Positions 7,598 through 16,930 of a stretch of 64,000 bases of DNA are shown here, in pieces (the first letter of the stretch is position 1; each line of letters starts with the position of its first letter). The DNA is taken from positions 310,001 through 374,000 of the forward strand of contig NZ_JGZR01000003.1 of the NCBI RefSeq assembly GCF_000741775.1, written 5' to 3'. The DNA comes from Bifidobacterium subtile (GTDB taxonomy: Bacteria > Actinomycetota > Actinomycetes > Actinomycetales > Bifidobacteriaceae). A model generated the notes under the pieces. That model did not search any database and was not told the origin of the DNA. It worked only from the letters and a program-made list of their open reading frames with translations. The position numbers and the translations under genes are program-made.

Positions 7598-9838
7598 CTA
7601 CTGCCCCTGCCTCGCGCCCTGCTGATTTTCCTGCGTGCCCTGCTGGTTGTTCTGATTCTGCTGCGTGTTCTGCTGCGCACGCGGCGCCGCAGCCGGGGCG
7701 GACAAATACTGCGGAGCCGGATTGCCGTAATTGTTGTCCTGCGGGATTCCAGCCGAGTTCAGGTAGTTGTTCATGAACTCCTTCCAAGCCGGGGTCGCGA
7801 TGTACATGCCGTACCACATGCCCATCGTGCGCCCGTTGATGGTCATGCCGTTGAAGCTCTGCTGCGACTCGGCGTTGCCCACCGCCACGAAGGAGGCCAC
7901 CTGGTTCGGCACGAATCCGCCGGTAAGCATGTAGGTGTCCTCGTTGGTTCCGGTCTTGGCGAAGGTCTTGCGCCCGTTGTCGAGCTGGGTCGTGGCCGCC
8001 TCACCTCTCGGAGTCACCACGCCCTGATTCATCGCGTAGGCCGTGGTCTGAGCCACTTCGGGGGAAATAGCCTGATGGCAGTTGGCGCTGGGCACCGCGA
8101 TGTTCTTGCCGGTCTTATCGGTGACCTTCTTCAGCGCGATCGGCGTGCACTCCACGCCATTGGCGCCGATGGTCGCATAGATGTTGGCCATGGTGAGCGG
8201 CGAGGCCTGCACCGAGCCGATGGTCATCGGCGGGTTGAGCGAGTTGGGATCGTAGACATCCTCATGGCCGGCCGGGGAATTGTGGTACCCCATCGCCTTG
8301 GCCGTGTCGGCGATGGCGCACAATCCGATCTGGGATGCCATGGACGCCTGGGTCGTGTTGTGCGAGCGCACCAAGCCCTGCAGCGGGGTCTCAGGGCTTA
8401 CCGTGCCGCCACCCGAATTCTGCACAGACCACACGCCGAAACCGCTGTAGCGATCGCAGCTGAAGGAGCTGTTGTTGTACCGCATTGAAGTGGCGAGCGG
8501 GGTGTTGATCGATTTGCCGGCGATCATCCATGCCGCCAAGTTGATCGGCTTCCATGTGGAGCCAACCTGGAAGCCCCAGCCGCCACCGTCCTTCTGATCG
8601 ACCGCGTAGTTGATGGCGGTATGCGTCGGATCGCTTTTCGCGGCGTCCGTGGCATCGTAGACGCGGTTGCTGCCGAAGGCGAGCACTTCTCCGGTGCCTG
8701 GCTTGATTGCGGCGATCGACACTTCGAAACCACTGGGATCGTCCACGGGGATGGTGTCGCGAGCCGCCTGCATGGCCGCGGCGTTGGCGGTCACATCCAT
8801 CGTGGTATAGATGTCGAGGCCGCCTTCGGTGAGCAGCTTCTGGCGGGCTGCCTCGCTTTTGCCGAATTCAGGGGAATTGAGGATCTGCTTGATCACATAG
8901 TCGCAGAAGAACCCGGCATCGCCTGCGGACTGGCACCCTACGTCGGTCACATTGTCCTGGATGTTGAGCGTGTCCTTAATCGGCGTGTTGTGCGCCTTCT
9001 CGTATTCCGCCTTGGATTTGATATAGCCCTGATCATACATGAGGTCGAGCACGATGTTGCGCTGCCTCTGCGCCTGCGCCTGGTTCCCCTCGACTGAAGG
9101 ATCGAAGGCGGTCGGGTTTTTCGTGATGGCAGCTATGGTCGCGGCCTGCACCAGATTGAGTTTCGCGGCCGAAGTGTTGAAATAGCGCCGAGCGGCAGTT
9201 TCCACACCATAGAGGTTATGCCCGCCGAACTGCGCGATATTGAGATAACCTTGCAGAATCTCCAGCTTCGAATACTTCTTCTCCATCTGCACAGCGATAA
9301 GCATTTCGCGTAGCTTGCGCGCCACCGTATCCTCGGTGGCATGGTATTCGCCGATCGGATCGTTCTTCTCGCGGGCCTGGATGAGCAGCACGTTCTTCAC
9401 GTACTGCTGGGTCAGCGACGAGCCGCCCTGGGTGTCGCCTTTCTTGATGAAGGTCTGGATGAAGGCGCGTAGCACGCCCTGCACATCCACGCCGGCATGC
9501 TCGAAGAAGCGACGGTCTTCGCGAGCGACCACGGCCTGCCGCATCGGTTCGGAGATGTCCTTGATCGGAACGACCGTACGGTTCTGCGCATAGAAGGACG
9601 CGATCACGGTTTTGCCATCGGAAGCGTACAGTCGTGATTTCTGCGGCAACGACGTCACATCGAAGTTGATGCCCTCCACCTTAAGCGACGGCACGACGGC
9701 CTTGGCGATCTTATTCACGCCCAGCACGCCGGGCGCGAGGAATATGCTCGTCACAACGCCGCCGGCGATGCACAGCGTCACGTAGGCGAGAATCAGCGCA
9801 AGCACGCGCCGGACGATGAGGGGTTTCTTCTTCGGCAT
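7598..9838 (-). CDS. Class A penicillin-binding protein (bifunctional transglycosylase/transpeptidase)
   Basis: Polymerises and cross-links peptidoglycan outside the membrane. The order is: cytoplasmic KKK tail, one membrane segment (about residues 12-34), GT51 domain with REDRRFFEHAGVD near residue 97 and QGGSSLTQQYVKN, then a transpeptidase domain with SxxK as STWK near residue 425, SxN as SHNTTQ, and KTGTNEDTYMLTGGF near residue 626. About 746 residues. The tail after residue 700 is a Gln/Asn-rich linker of low complexity (AQQNTQQNQNNQQ), probably disordered in the wall. The ATG at 9838 follows the -10 box TAGAAT by exactly 7 bases and is likely leaderless. Confidence 0.94.
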   Translation of the reverse strand: MPKKKPLIVRRVLALILAYVTLCIAGGVVTSIFLAPGVLGVNKIAKAVVPSLKVEGINFDVTSLPQKSRLYASDGKTVIASFYAQNRTVVPIKDISEPMRQAVVAREDRRFFEHAGVDVQGVLRAFIQTFIKKGDTQGGSSLTQQYVKNVLLIQAREKNDPIGEYHATEDTVARKLREMLIAVQMEKKYSKLEILQGYLNIAQFGGHNLYGVETAARRYFNTSAAKLNLVQAATIAAITKNPTAFDPSVEGNQAQAQRQRNIVLDLMYDQGYIKSKAEYEKAHNTPIKDTLNIQDNVTDVGCQSAGDAGFFCDYVIKQILNSPEFGKSEAARQKLLTEGGLDIYTTMDVTANAAAMQAARDTIPVDDPSGFEVSIAAIKPGTGEVLAFGSNRVYDATDAAKSDPTHTAINYAVDQKDGGGWGFQVGSTWKPINLAAWMIAGKSINTPLATSMRYNNSSFSCDRYSGFGVWSVQNSGGGTVSPETPLQGLVRSHNTTQASMASQIGLCAIADTAKAMGYHNSPAGHEDVYDPNSLNPPMTIGSVQASPLTMANIYATIGANGVECTPIALKKVTDKTGKNIAVPSANCHQAISPEVAQTTAYAMNQGVVTPRGEAATTQLDNGRKTFAKTGTNEDTYMLTGGFVPNQVASFVAVGNAESQQSFNGMTINGRTMGMWYGMYIATPAWKEFMNNYLNSAGIPQDNNYGNPAPQYLSAPAAAPRAQQNTQQNQNNQQGTQENQQGARQGQ

Positions 9839-9980
9839 GGTGACCATTCTAGGGGGGTGTCTCTACCGCATCGCCGCCGTCGCGAAGTCGTGACGAAGCC
9901 CTCACGTTGCGGCGTCGAAGCTGTGCGAATGCCGATAATTCACTGGGTGAAACGGCGCTTCGCATAATCGCCGTGCGGCT

Positions 9981-10703
9981 TCAGCGACGAGAGCGGCGGA
10001 TGAGCATGCCGGGCTTGTAGATGATGATCGCACGCCCTTCGCGCGCGATCCAGCCACGGTTGGAGAAATCCATAAGCGCCTTGTTCACCGTCTCGCGCGA
10101 GGAGCCGACCAGCTGGGCCAGCTCCTCCTGAGTCAAGTCGTGCGGCACCTTGAGTCCGGCCTCAACCGGTTCGCCAAAGCGCGTGGCTAAGCTCAGCAGG
10201 GTTTTGGCCAGTCGCGCCGGCACATCCATGAACACCAGGTCGGAGATGCGCTCGTTGTTGGCGCGCATCCGGTTGGCCAGCACCTGCAGCATGTCCACGG
10301 CGACGCGAGGATACTTGCCCAGCCATGCGAACAGCGCATCACGCTCAAGCCAGGCGACGCGCGCGGTATTCGTCATCGCGACCGCCGAGGCGGTGCGGGG
10401 GCCGCCATGGGGATCGAATACCGGTATCTCGCCGAGCACCTCGCCATACGCATGGATGCTGAGCAGCTGCACCCGGCTGTCGCGCGATTCGCGAATGAGC
10501 TTGACCCGCCCCTCTTCGAGCAGGAATATGCGCTGATCCTCGCCGCCCTCGCGGAAGATGAAATGGTTCTTCGCGAATGTGGCCCGCTTCAGATGCGGCA
10601 GCAGCTCCTCCGCCTGCTCCGGCGAGACTTGTTTGAACAAGGCGGTACGCAGCAGGATATTATCCGGCTCGGGCATCTCATTCGGCTTTGCCACGCTTGT
10701 CAT
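9981..10703 (-). CDS. Crp/Fnr-family regulator, GlxR-like
   Basis: N-terminal cyclic-nucleotide-binding beta-roll (LLPHLKRATFAKNHFIFREG to about residue 130), a long dimer helix, then a Crp-type HTH with DLTQEELAQLVGSSRETVNK as the recognition element near residues 180-200. It resembles the actinobacterial GlxR/Crp group, which bind cAMP and act globally. Whether this protein binds cAMP is not shown by sequence reading alone. No cysteine cluster is present, so it is not an Fnr-type iron-sulfur sensor. It begins 22 bases after the stop of the lipoate ligase gene on the same strand, suggesting a shared transcript. Confidence 0.88.
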   Translation of the reverse strand: MTSVAKPNEMPEPDNILLRTALFKQVSPEQAEELLPHLKRATFAKNHFIFREGGEDQRIFLLEEGRVKLIRESRDSRVQLLSIHAYGEVLGEIPVFDPHGGPRTASAVAMTNTARVAWLERDALFAWLGKYPRVAVDMLQVLANRMRANNERISDLVFMDVPARLAKTLLSLATRFGEPVEAGLKVPHDLTQEELAQLVGSSRETVNKALMDFSNRGWIAREGRAIIIYKPGMLIRRSRR

Positions 10704-10725
10704 ACCTCCATGAACAGGTGAATCC

Positions 10726-11946
10726 TCATCGACTCAGGCCCATTGTAGACCCGTCCCGCGCCGATTCCGTAAGCAGCGCGATTATGGACGCCCTGTCCAT
10801 GCCCGTCTGCGAGCGCAGCGGGTCGACGCGCCTGACCGCCGAGCGCACGGCCTTGTCGCGCAATTTCTCACGTGACACCTTGAGCACACGGCCCATTTTC
10901 GCCGCGTCGATGTCGTACGACATCGTGACGTGGTGCAGCAGCGAGCCCGGGCCCGCGCCTTGCGGCGGGAAGCGCCGTTGCGCCGCGCCGCCGATTTTCC
11001 CGTACTGGGAGGCGATATCGTTGAGCCCCGAGAACCGCACGTCCAAGCCGATGCCGTCCAAGGCGTCCACCAGCCACTGATCGCATAGGCGATAGGACTG
11101 TTCGATGCTGACGTCACGCACGAAATCCCTCGGCGCATACAGCGAATACGTGATCGTGTTGCCCGGCTCCACGAACATCGCGCCGCCTCCGGTGCAGCGG
11201 CGCACCACGCTCACCTGTTCGCGGCGGCAGGCCTCAAGATCGACCGAGTCCTCAAGCGACTGAAAACGCCCGATGATCACCGCCGAGGACGCCCATTCCC
11301 AGATGCGCAGCGTTGCCGGCCTTGTTCCGGCGGCCACTTCGCGGGCCCATTGCTCGTCGACGTCCATCTGATCCTGCGGCTGGCGCGCGCGATCATGGAC
11401 GACAACCGGGCGCAAGTCCGCCCAGCGCCGACGCGCTTCATCCCGCAGCGCGTCGGAGCCGACTATTGCTGGTGGCAGCGGCGTCGGCGAGGGCACTGAG
11501 GCAGCTGCATACGACCGGGTTTTATCTGTGCGGGCTCCTCGTGTTTGACGTTCCTGCGCCTGGGAACTCTGCGCTCGAATGTCCGTCTCGCCTGCCTGCC
11601 CGCCCGCAAGACCATCGCTGGCCGTATTTGTGCCAGCGCCCACGGCTCGCGCGAAAGCCGTCTCAATCGACGCCGCGTCGACGCCGACGATCGACGTGCC
11701 CGCGTGCCGGGCGAAGACCGCTTCGATGCGGACGCCTTCGACCAGCGCACGTTCGATATCGTGCACCAGCGCCGCGATCTCACGATCGTCAGCACCGTCG
11801 AGGAAGAAATCACCGTCAAGTCGGCATTGCGCAACGGCTCCGGTACCATCGCGACGTACATTGACTCCCACAAGCTTGCCGCCAGCGAGCTTGCATTCCC
11901 CGCGCGAGAAGCCCCCACGGGCGCTATGATCGTCACTCACCTGCAT
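10726..11946 (-). CDS. lplA: Lipoate-protein ligase with the accessory domain moved to the N-terminus
   Basis: Activates lipoate with ATP and transfers it to a lysine of lipoyl-domain proteins. The catalytic half is at the C-terminus (about residues 165-406): RRCTGGGAMF near residue 248, then NDIASQYGKIGGAAQRR holding the expected catalytic Lys, and LHHVTMSYDID. Residues 1-100 read as the small LplA accessory domain (GGKLVGVNVRRDG, DGDFFLDGADD, VHDIERALVEGV), which in E. coli LplA follows the catalytic domain and in some archaea is a separate upstream protein (LplB). A Gln/Thr/Pro-rich linker joins the halves. This is a permuted fusion. ATG 11946 has AAGGAG 11 bases upstream; GTG 11958 is an alternative. 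The likely acceptor, GcvH, is encoded at 18188-18592. Confidence 0.85.
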   Translation of the reverse strand: MQVSDDHSARGGFSRGECKLAGGKLVGVNVRRDGTGAVAQCRLDGDFFLDGADDREIAALVHDIERALVEGVRIEAVFARHAGTSIVGVDAASIETAFARAVGAGTNTASDGLAGGQAGETDIRAQSSQAQERQTRGARTDKTRSYAAASVPSPTPLPPAIVGSDALRDEARRRWADLRPVVVHDRARQPQDQMDVDEQWAREVAAGTRPATLRIWEWASSAVIIGRFQSLEDSVDLEACRREQVSVVRRCTGGGAMFVEPGNTITYSLYAPRDFVRDVSIEQSYRLCDQWLVDALDGIGLDVRFSGLNDIASQYGKIGGAAQRRFPPQGAGPGSLLHHVTMSYDIDAAKMGRVLKVSREKLRDKAVRSAVRRVDPLRSQTGMDRASIIALLTESARDGSTMGLSR

Positions 11947-12011
11947 GAGCGAGTCCACTCCTTAACCGTACAAAGCTTCCAATTGCCGCCCGAGCGCAGC
12001 GTTTGCGCCGA

Positions 12012-12641
12012 TCAGTCCCTGAGCTCGACGCCGAGGGCGTCGCGGTGCCACGGCGAGCCATAGTTGGCGCACAGGATGAGGATGCCTTCGATCAGCCCCC
12101 ACACCCAAGACACGAATGGACCGAAGAGAACAATCCACCCGATCAAGGTCAGCAGCAGTTGCGCGACCGCCTTGCCGGTATTGCCCAAATAGAAATTATG
12201 CACGCCGAAACAGCCCAGGAAGATGCCCAGCAGGCCGGCCACAAGCTTCTGCCGGGGTATATAGCCGTAAGGAATCTCCTGACCAGCGCCATAGGGCTGG
12301 GTCATGTATGGCGCGGTTCCATATGCCTGCGATGATTGCGCGCCCCACTGCTGGCCGGGCTGCCCTTGCGCGGGGCCGCCCGGCTGGCCGCCTTGCGCGT
12401 AGCTGTTCTGCCCGGGGGCAGAATACGCGCCTTGATAAGCGCCATAGGGCTGCTGCTGCGAATACTGCGGCTGCTCGTTCGGGCCGGCGTCCGGATTCGC
12501 GTAGCCATACTGGCCAGCAGCCCCGGCAGCATACTGCTGCTGGGTTGGCTGCGGCTGCTCGGCGGCAGGCTCCTGAGGCGTCTGCGCATAGCCATCGTCA
12601 GGATATTGCTGCTGGCCGTTGTCGGCATTGAAATCGCTCAT
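12012..12641 (-). CDS. TM2-domain membrane protein with a Gln/Tyr/Pro-rich N-terminus
   Basis: The last 75 residues are a TM2 domain: PRQKLVAGLLGIFLGCFGVHNFYLG, a short loop, then a second helix around LLLTLIGWIVLFGPFVSWVWG. About 130 residues before it are low-complexity (QQQYPDDGYAQ, QQPYGAYQ, PYGAGQ repeats) and probably disordered in the cytoplasm. TM2 proteins have no single established role. Start: ATG 12641 (MSDFNADNG); ATG 12653 is in frame. No clear operon partner. Confidence 0.82.
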   Translation of the reverse strand: MSDFNADNGQQQYPDDGYAQTPQEPAAEQPQPTQQQYAAGAAGQYGYANPDAGPNEQPQYSQQQPYGAYQGAYSAPGQNSYAQGGQPGGPAQGQPGQQWGAQSSQAYGTAPYMTQPYGAGQEIPYGYIPRQKLVAGLLGIFLGCFGVHNFYLGNTGKAVAQLLLTLIGWIVLFGPFVSWVWGLIEGILILCANYGSPWHRDALGVELRD

Positions 12642-12751
12642 GCCCACAACCATACTGTATTGCGCTTACTGCACCATTATGCCTGCTGCGTGATGGCTGA
12701 CGTCACGGCGTGATGTCGTGCTGGCGGTCTTGGCTCGGCTCACAACCTGCC

Positions 12752-13789
12752 TCACAACCGGGCGAGGATATCCTGCCCCACCTGCTGGGTGCTGCGCTGC
12801 GCGGAGCCGAGCTCTTCGATATCGGCCTCGACGGCCCTCTCGATGCGCACGGCGGGCTCATCGAAGCCGAGATGGCGCAGCAGCATGGCGGTAGACAGAA
12901 TCGCGGCGGTCGGATTGGCGATGCCCTTGCCGGCGATATCGGGCGCAGAGCCGTGGATCGGCTCGAACATCGAGGGGTATTCGTTCGACGCATTGATGCA
13001 GCCCGAGGCCGAGTAGCCCACGCCGCCCACGACCGCGCCCGCCTCATCGGTGAGGATGTCGCCGAAGAGGTTGTCGGTCAGGATCACGTCGAAGCGCGAG
13101 GGGTCGGAGACCAGGAAGATCGTCGCCGCGTCGATGTGCTGATAGTCATGCGATACCTCAGGATACTCCGCGCCCACACGGTCCACGATGCGCTGCCACA
13201 TGTCTCCGGCGTTGACGAGCACGTTCTTCTTGTGCACAAGGGTGACGTGCTTGCGCCGCTTCATCGCCAGCTCGAAGGCGTAGCGCACGACGCGCTCGAC
13301 GCCGTACGCGGTGTTGATCGACACCTCGGTGGCGACCTCCGCCGGCGTGTCGCGGCGAATCGCGCCGCCCGCGCCGCAGTACAGCCCTTCGGTGCCCTCG
13401 CGCACGACGACGAAGTCGATGTCGCCGGGGTTGGCGAGCGGCGAGGTGACACCCTTGTACAGTTTGGAGGGGCGCAGGTTCACATACTGGTCAAGCGCGA
13501 ATCGCAGCTTGAGCAGCAGGCCGCGTTCCAGGATGCCCGCCTTGATGCGCGGGTCGCCGATGGCGCCGAGCAGGATGGCGTCGGCGCGCTTGATGCGTTC
13601 GAGATCCTCGTCCGGCAGAATCGCGCCGTCGCGCAGGTAGCGTTCGGCGCCGAGGTCGAAGGGCTCGTATGCGAAGTGCGCCGCGCCTTCAGCCGCCTTC
13701 TCGAGGGCCGCCTGCGCTATCGGAATGATTTCCTTGCCGATGCCATCGCCGGGGATGACGGCGATGTGATATGTCTGGGTTGTAGTCAT
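12752..13789 (-). CDS. leuB: 3-isopropylmalate dehydrogenase
   Basis: Oxidatively decarboxylates 3-isopropylmalate in leucine synthesis, NAD-dependent. Family landmarks: [12 protein letters not shown] at the N-terminus, [21 protein letters not shown], the metal-binding [15 protein letters not shown], and the NAD-site [19 protein letters not shown]. 345 residues, normal length. I start at ATG 13789, which has TAGTGT 7 bases upstream and no Shine-Dalgarno (possibly leaderless). An in-frame ATG at 13861 would add 24 residues unlike the family. leuA, leuC and leuD are not adjacent, so the gene stands alone here. Confidence 0.94.
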   Translation of the reverse strand: MTTTQTYHIAVIPGDGIGKEIIPIAQAALEKAAEGAAHFAYEPFDLGAERYLRDGAILPDEDLERIKRADAILLGAIGDPRIKAGILERGLLLKLRFALDQYVNLRPSKLYKGVTSPLANPGDIDFVVVREGTEGLYCGAGGAIRRDTPAEVATEVSINTAYGVERVVRYAFELAMKRRKHVTLVHKKNVLVNAGDMWQRIVDRVGAEYPEVSHDYQHIDAATIFLVSDPSRFDVILTDNLFGDILTDEAGAVVGGVGYSASGCINASNEYPSMFEPIHGSAPDIAGKGIANPTAAILSTAMLLRHLGFDEPAVRIERAVEADIEELGSAQRSTQQVGQDILARL

Positions 13790-13866
13790 AGGCGTGACAC
13801 TAGTCGCGCCCGCCCGCAGACCCGAGTGCGCGTTCCAAGTATTGGACATGAATGTGGTCATAATTC

Positions 13867-13902
13867 GGCCCTAGCGTACAAAACGTAACGTTTTAGGGGC
13901 CG
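13867..13902. promoter_or_regulatory. Palindrome upstream of leuB (operator candidate)
   Basis: AAAACGT-A-ACGTTTT is perfect at 13880-13894 and is flanked by partly complementary CGGCCCTA and TAGGGGCCG. It lies about 90 bases before the leuB start, in the gap to the oligopeptidase gene. A nearby TTAGCGTACA (13937-13946) repeats the CTAGCGTACA beside the palindrome. Confidence 0.5.
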
Positions 13903-14007
13903 GTTACGTCACCTTTCAACCGCTAGGGTCGCGTTAGCGTACACAATGCGACGCAACGACGAGACTCCCGCATTCAGCCATTCAGCATCACGCGACACCG
14001 CGCAGTA

Positions 14008-16638
14008 TCACGATGTCACCAGCTGCGTGGCCCCCATCGCATCGAGGCACCAAGCGTTCTCGTAGGAGACTTCCTCCCACTGCTTGTAGCGCCCGGTGGT
14101 GCCGCCATGGCCCGCCTCGATCTCGATTTTGGCGATCACATCGACGCCGGCCGATTGCAGTCTGGCGATCCATTTGAGCGGCTCGACGACCAGCACGCGC
14201 GTGTCGTTCATCGACGTAGTCACGAGAATCTTCGGGAACCTCGACGTCGGATGGTCATCGCTGGGCGCATTTTCATACGGAGTATAGGACTTCATGTACT
14301 GGTACACCTGCTCGTCGTGCAGCGGGTCGCCCCACTCGTCCCATTCGGTGACGGTCAGCGGCAGCGAGGGGTCGAGTATCGAGGTCAGCGCATCCACGAA
14401 AGGCACGTCCGCTTCGATGGCGGCGAAACGATCCGGCGCCATGTTGGCGACGGCCCCCATGAGCAGGCCGCCTGCCGACCCGCCATTGGCCACCGTCCGC
14501 GCCGGATCGGCGTACCCGGCCTCCTGCAGCGCGGCGGTCACGTCGACGAAATCCTCGAAGGAATGCTTCTTCTCAAGCCGCCGCCCATGCTCGTACCATG
14601 CGCGGCCCATTTCGCCGCCGCCACGGATATGCGGCACCGCATAGAGCACGCCGCGGTCGAGCAGGCTGATGCGGCCTGCGGAGAAGCCAGGGTCCGAGCT
14701 GATTTCGTAGGCTCCATAGCCGGTGACGAACATCGGAATCGAAGCGGCAGGACCAGCCGCTCCATTCGCCGCATGGCTGGCGTCGCCCGCCTGCAGCTCG
14801 ATATCCGCACCCGCGATATCCGCTGCGCTCCCTGTCGCCGGCACCGCGTCCGGAGCCGGGGCCGCGATATGCCTGGGGCACGCGGCCAGCTGAGGCATCG
14901 CCTCGGTGCGCCAGACGAGCGAAACCGGCACATCCTCACCGTCACGCACCTTCACCCAGACGCGGCGCTCCGAGTAGTCGCGCGCATCGAAGCCGCCAAG
15001 CATCTGTGCCCGCTTGAGCAGGACATCCTCGCCGGTGGCAGGGTCCAGCTCATGCAGCTCGGCCGGCCGCGTGTAGCTGCCAAACGAGTAGCGCATGCGC
15101 GGCGCGTCGTACGACGGGTTGCCGCCGGTGCCGAAGGAGTACAGCCGCTTCGGCTCCTTGGGCTTCAGTTTCGCGGCTTCACCAGATTCACCGGACTTGC
15201 CGGCTTTCCGCAGCTCGCCCGTACGCTCCTTGCCGCCCTCGCCATCCTGCGATTCAGCCTCCTGCGGTTCGATCTCCCGGAAGCGCCACGGCCTACCGGC
15301 CAGGAAGTCCTGCGCGGCGTCCTGCTTGGTCATCACGGCTATATGCGGCAAGCTGTTCGCGCGATACGACAGCGATACGAAGTTTCTGTGCAGCGCGATG
15401 CCTTCGATGCCCAAACCACGTACGCCCTGCAGCATCGCCGGATTGCGGGGGTCGTAGTACGGCGTGCAGACCGATTTGGTCGACGCCCCGGCCTCAAGCC
15501 GTTCGCCCTGCTCGCATCCGTACGGCGAGCCGACTGCGACCACGGTGCCTTCGCCGAGACGGTATGGCGGCTCATGCGCGCGCATGTCGATGACGTCGAT
15601 CTCGAAATTCGGATTGAGCGCGTTGTGATACACGACGGCGAGCGGAATGTCTTCGCCCTGCTCGCCCGCGTCTTCGAAGCACGCGAAGCTCACATCGTAT
15701 TCCACGTCGTCCTGACGCGGAATGAAGACGCGGAACTCCTCCTCGGGCGTCGCCACAGGCAGCATCCACACCTCGCCGCTGGTCTTCGAGCTGGTGGCGA
15801 TGACGATGTGCCGTTCATCGAAGCTCAGGCCCACGCCCGCCCAGAAGCGCTCGTCGTCCTCGAGGAACACCTCCACGTCCGCATTGACCGGTGTGCCGAC
15901 GTGGTGCCGGCGAATCGCGTAGGGCCTCCACGCCTCATCAAGCACCGCATAGAACACCCACTGCGCGTCCGGCGTGAAGCATGCCCCGCCGATGCCATGC
16001 AGCACTTCCGGCAGCTCGGTGCCGTCGTGCAGGTCGCGAATATGAAAGTCATAGCGTTCGTCGCCGGCGGTGTCGACGCCGTAGAGCAGCCAGCGCCCGT
16101 CCCGGCTCAAGTCAAGCCCTCCAAGGCGGAAGAAATCGTGGCCCTGCGCCTCAAGGTTCGCGTCGAAGACGATCTCCTCGCCGCGCATCGAGCCGGGGTC
16201 GCCCTTCGGATCGATCTGCGGCGGCGTCCAGTCTTCCGGTCCGGCAATCGGGATGCGGCATTGCGTGGCGTACTGCTGTCCCTCCTGCGTGCGCACGAAG
16301 TACCAATACCCGTCGATGCGCGTCGGCACGGACATGTCCGTCTCCTGCACGCGGGATTTGAGCTCGTCGAACAATGTCGCGCTCAAGCCCTGCAAACCCG
16401 CCGTGCGCGACTGGCAGTAGTCGTTCTGCGCACTGACATAGTCACGCACTTCGGCGGATTCCTTGTCGCGCATCCAGTCGTATGGGTCGTTGAACGTGTC
16501 GCCGTGGGCCGAGCGAATATGATCAAGCTTCCTGGCGACAGGCGGCTGCATGCCAGACATGCCAGGGCGCGGACCCGTCTTCGGATCATGCCGCGCCTTG
16601 TCTGTTTCCTCTTCAGCGATGGTGGTGACAATGGTCAT
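14008..16638 (-). CDS. ptrB: Oligopeptidase B / prolyl oligopeptidase family (S9A)
   Basis: Cytoplasmic serine peptidase that cuts short peptides, probably after basic residues, as in oligopeptidase B. The N-terminal beta-propeller starts after the typical DPYDWMRDKESAEVRDYV. The catalytic triad is visible in the hydrolase domain: Ser in ANGGSAGGLLMGAVAN near residue 719, Asp in SMNDTRVLVVEPLKW near 812 and His in EAGHGGTTGRYKQW near 846. At 876 residues it is longer than usual (around 700), because of two low-complexity inserts: one charged and rich in Gly/Glu/Lys in the propeller, one Ala-rich just before the nucleophile domain. The ATG at 16638 has a perfect TATAAT 8 bases upstream. Confidence 0.9.
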   Translation of the reverse strand: MTIVTTIAEEETDKARHDPKTGPRPGMSGMQPPVARKLDHIRSAHGDTFNDPYDWMRDKESAEVRDYVSAQNDYCQSRTAGLQGLSATLFDELKSRVQETDMSVPTRIDGYWYFVRTQEGQQYATQCRIPIAGPEDWTPPQIDPKGDPGSMRGEEIVFDANLEAQGHDFFRLGGLDLSRDGRWLLYGVDTAGDERYDFHIRDLHDGTELPEVLHGIGGACFTPDAQWVFYAVLDEAWRPYAIRRHHVGTPVNADVEVFLEDDERFWAGVGLSFDERHIVIATSSKTSGEVWMLPVATPEEEFRVFIPRQDDVEYDVSFACFEDAGEQGEDIPLAVVYHNALNPNFEIDVIDMRAHEPPYRLGEGTVVAVGSPYGCEQGERLEAGASTKSVCTPYYDPRNPAMLQGVRGLGIEGIALHRNFVSLSYRANSLPHIAVMTKQDAAQDFLAGRPWRFREIEPQEAESQDGEGGKERTGELRKAGKSGESGEAAKLKPKEPKRLYSFGTGGNPSYDAPRMRYSFGSYTRPAELHELDPATGEDVLLKRAQMLGGFDARDYSERRVWVKVRDGEDVPVSLVWRTEAMPQLAACPRHIAAPAPDAVPATGSAADIAGADIELQAGDASHAANGAAGPAASIPMFVTGYGAYEISSDPGFSAGRISLLDRGVLYAVPHIRGGGEMGRAWYEHGRRLEKKHSFEDFVDVTAALQEAGYADPARTVANGGSAGGLLMGAVANMAPDRFAAIEADVPFVDALTSILDPSLPLTVTEWDEWGDPLHDEQVYQYMKSYTPYENAPSDDHPTSRFPKILVTTSMNDTRVLVVEPLKWIARLQSAGVDVIAKIEIEAGHGGTTGRYKQWEEVSYENAWCLDAMGATQLVTS

Positions 16639-16652
16639 GGTGCCCGATTATA
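16639..16652 (-). promoter_or_regulatory. -10 box of the oligopeptidase gene, near-leaderless
   Basis: TATAAT at 16652-16647 is 8 bases from the ATG at 16638, and there is no Shine-Dalgarno. The -35 region (GGCTTG at the 17-bp position) is weak. Confidence 0.6.
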
Positions 16653-16790
16653 CGACGCTGCTCGGCGCACAAGCCGGGACTTATGCGCCGAGCCGACCGC
16701 CATGCGCATGCTGTAGCCCACACCTCGGGCAGCCGGCACCTAGCCAGCGTCTATCGTCATGTCAGCGTTGCCCCATGCCAACACTGGGTT

Positions 16791-16908
16791 CTCAGCGTAC
16801 GTTTCTTGTCACATTGCTGAAGGTCATACCGAAAAACGTACGCTGAGCATGTGGCAGCGCACGTTTCCCAATACGGTCGCCGCAAGCGATCAGGAAAACG
16901 TACTGAGG
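16791..16908. repeat. Two tandem 62-bp hairpin units with the core CAGCGTACGTTTYC
   Basis: Forward cores CTCAGCGTACGTTTC (16791-16805) and CAGCGCACGTTTCCC (16855-16869) alternate with inverted cores GAAAAACGTACGCTGAG (16831-16847) and GGAAAACGTACTGAG (16893-16907). Forward to forward and inverted to inverted are each 62 bp. Each unit folds as a hairpin with a variable loop of about 25 nt. The element lies between the oligopeptidase promoter and the 3' end of the App1 gene. A sister element is at 52762-52880. Confidence 0.75.
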
Positions 16909-16930
16909 GCCGACCACCTCAAAAACCGCG

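Noticed and set aside
14107..16716. 869-codon open frame opposite the oligopeptidase gene
   Set aside because: Arg/His/Ala-rich with no domain; the minus-strand protein has a complete Ser-Asp-His triad.
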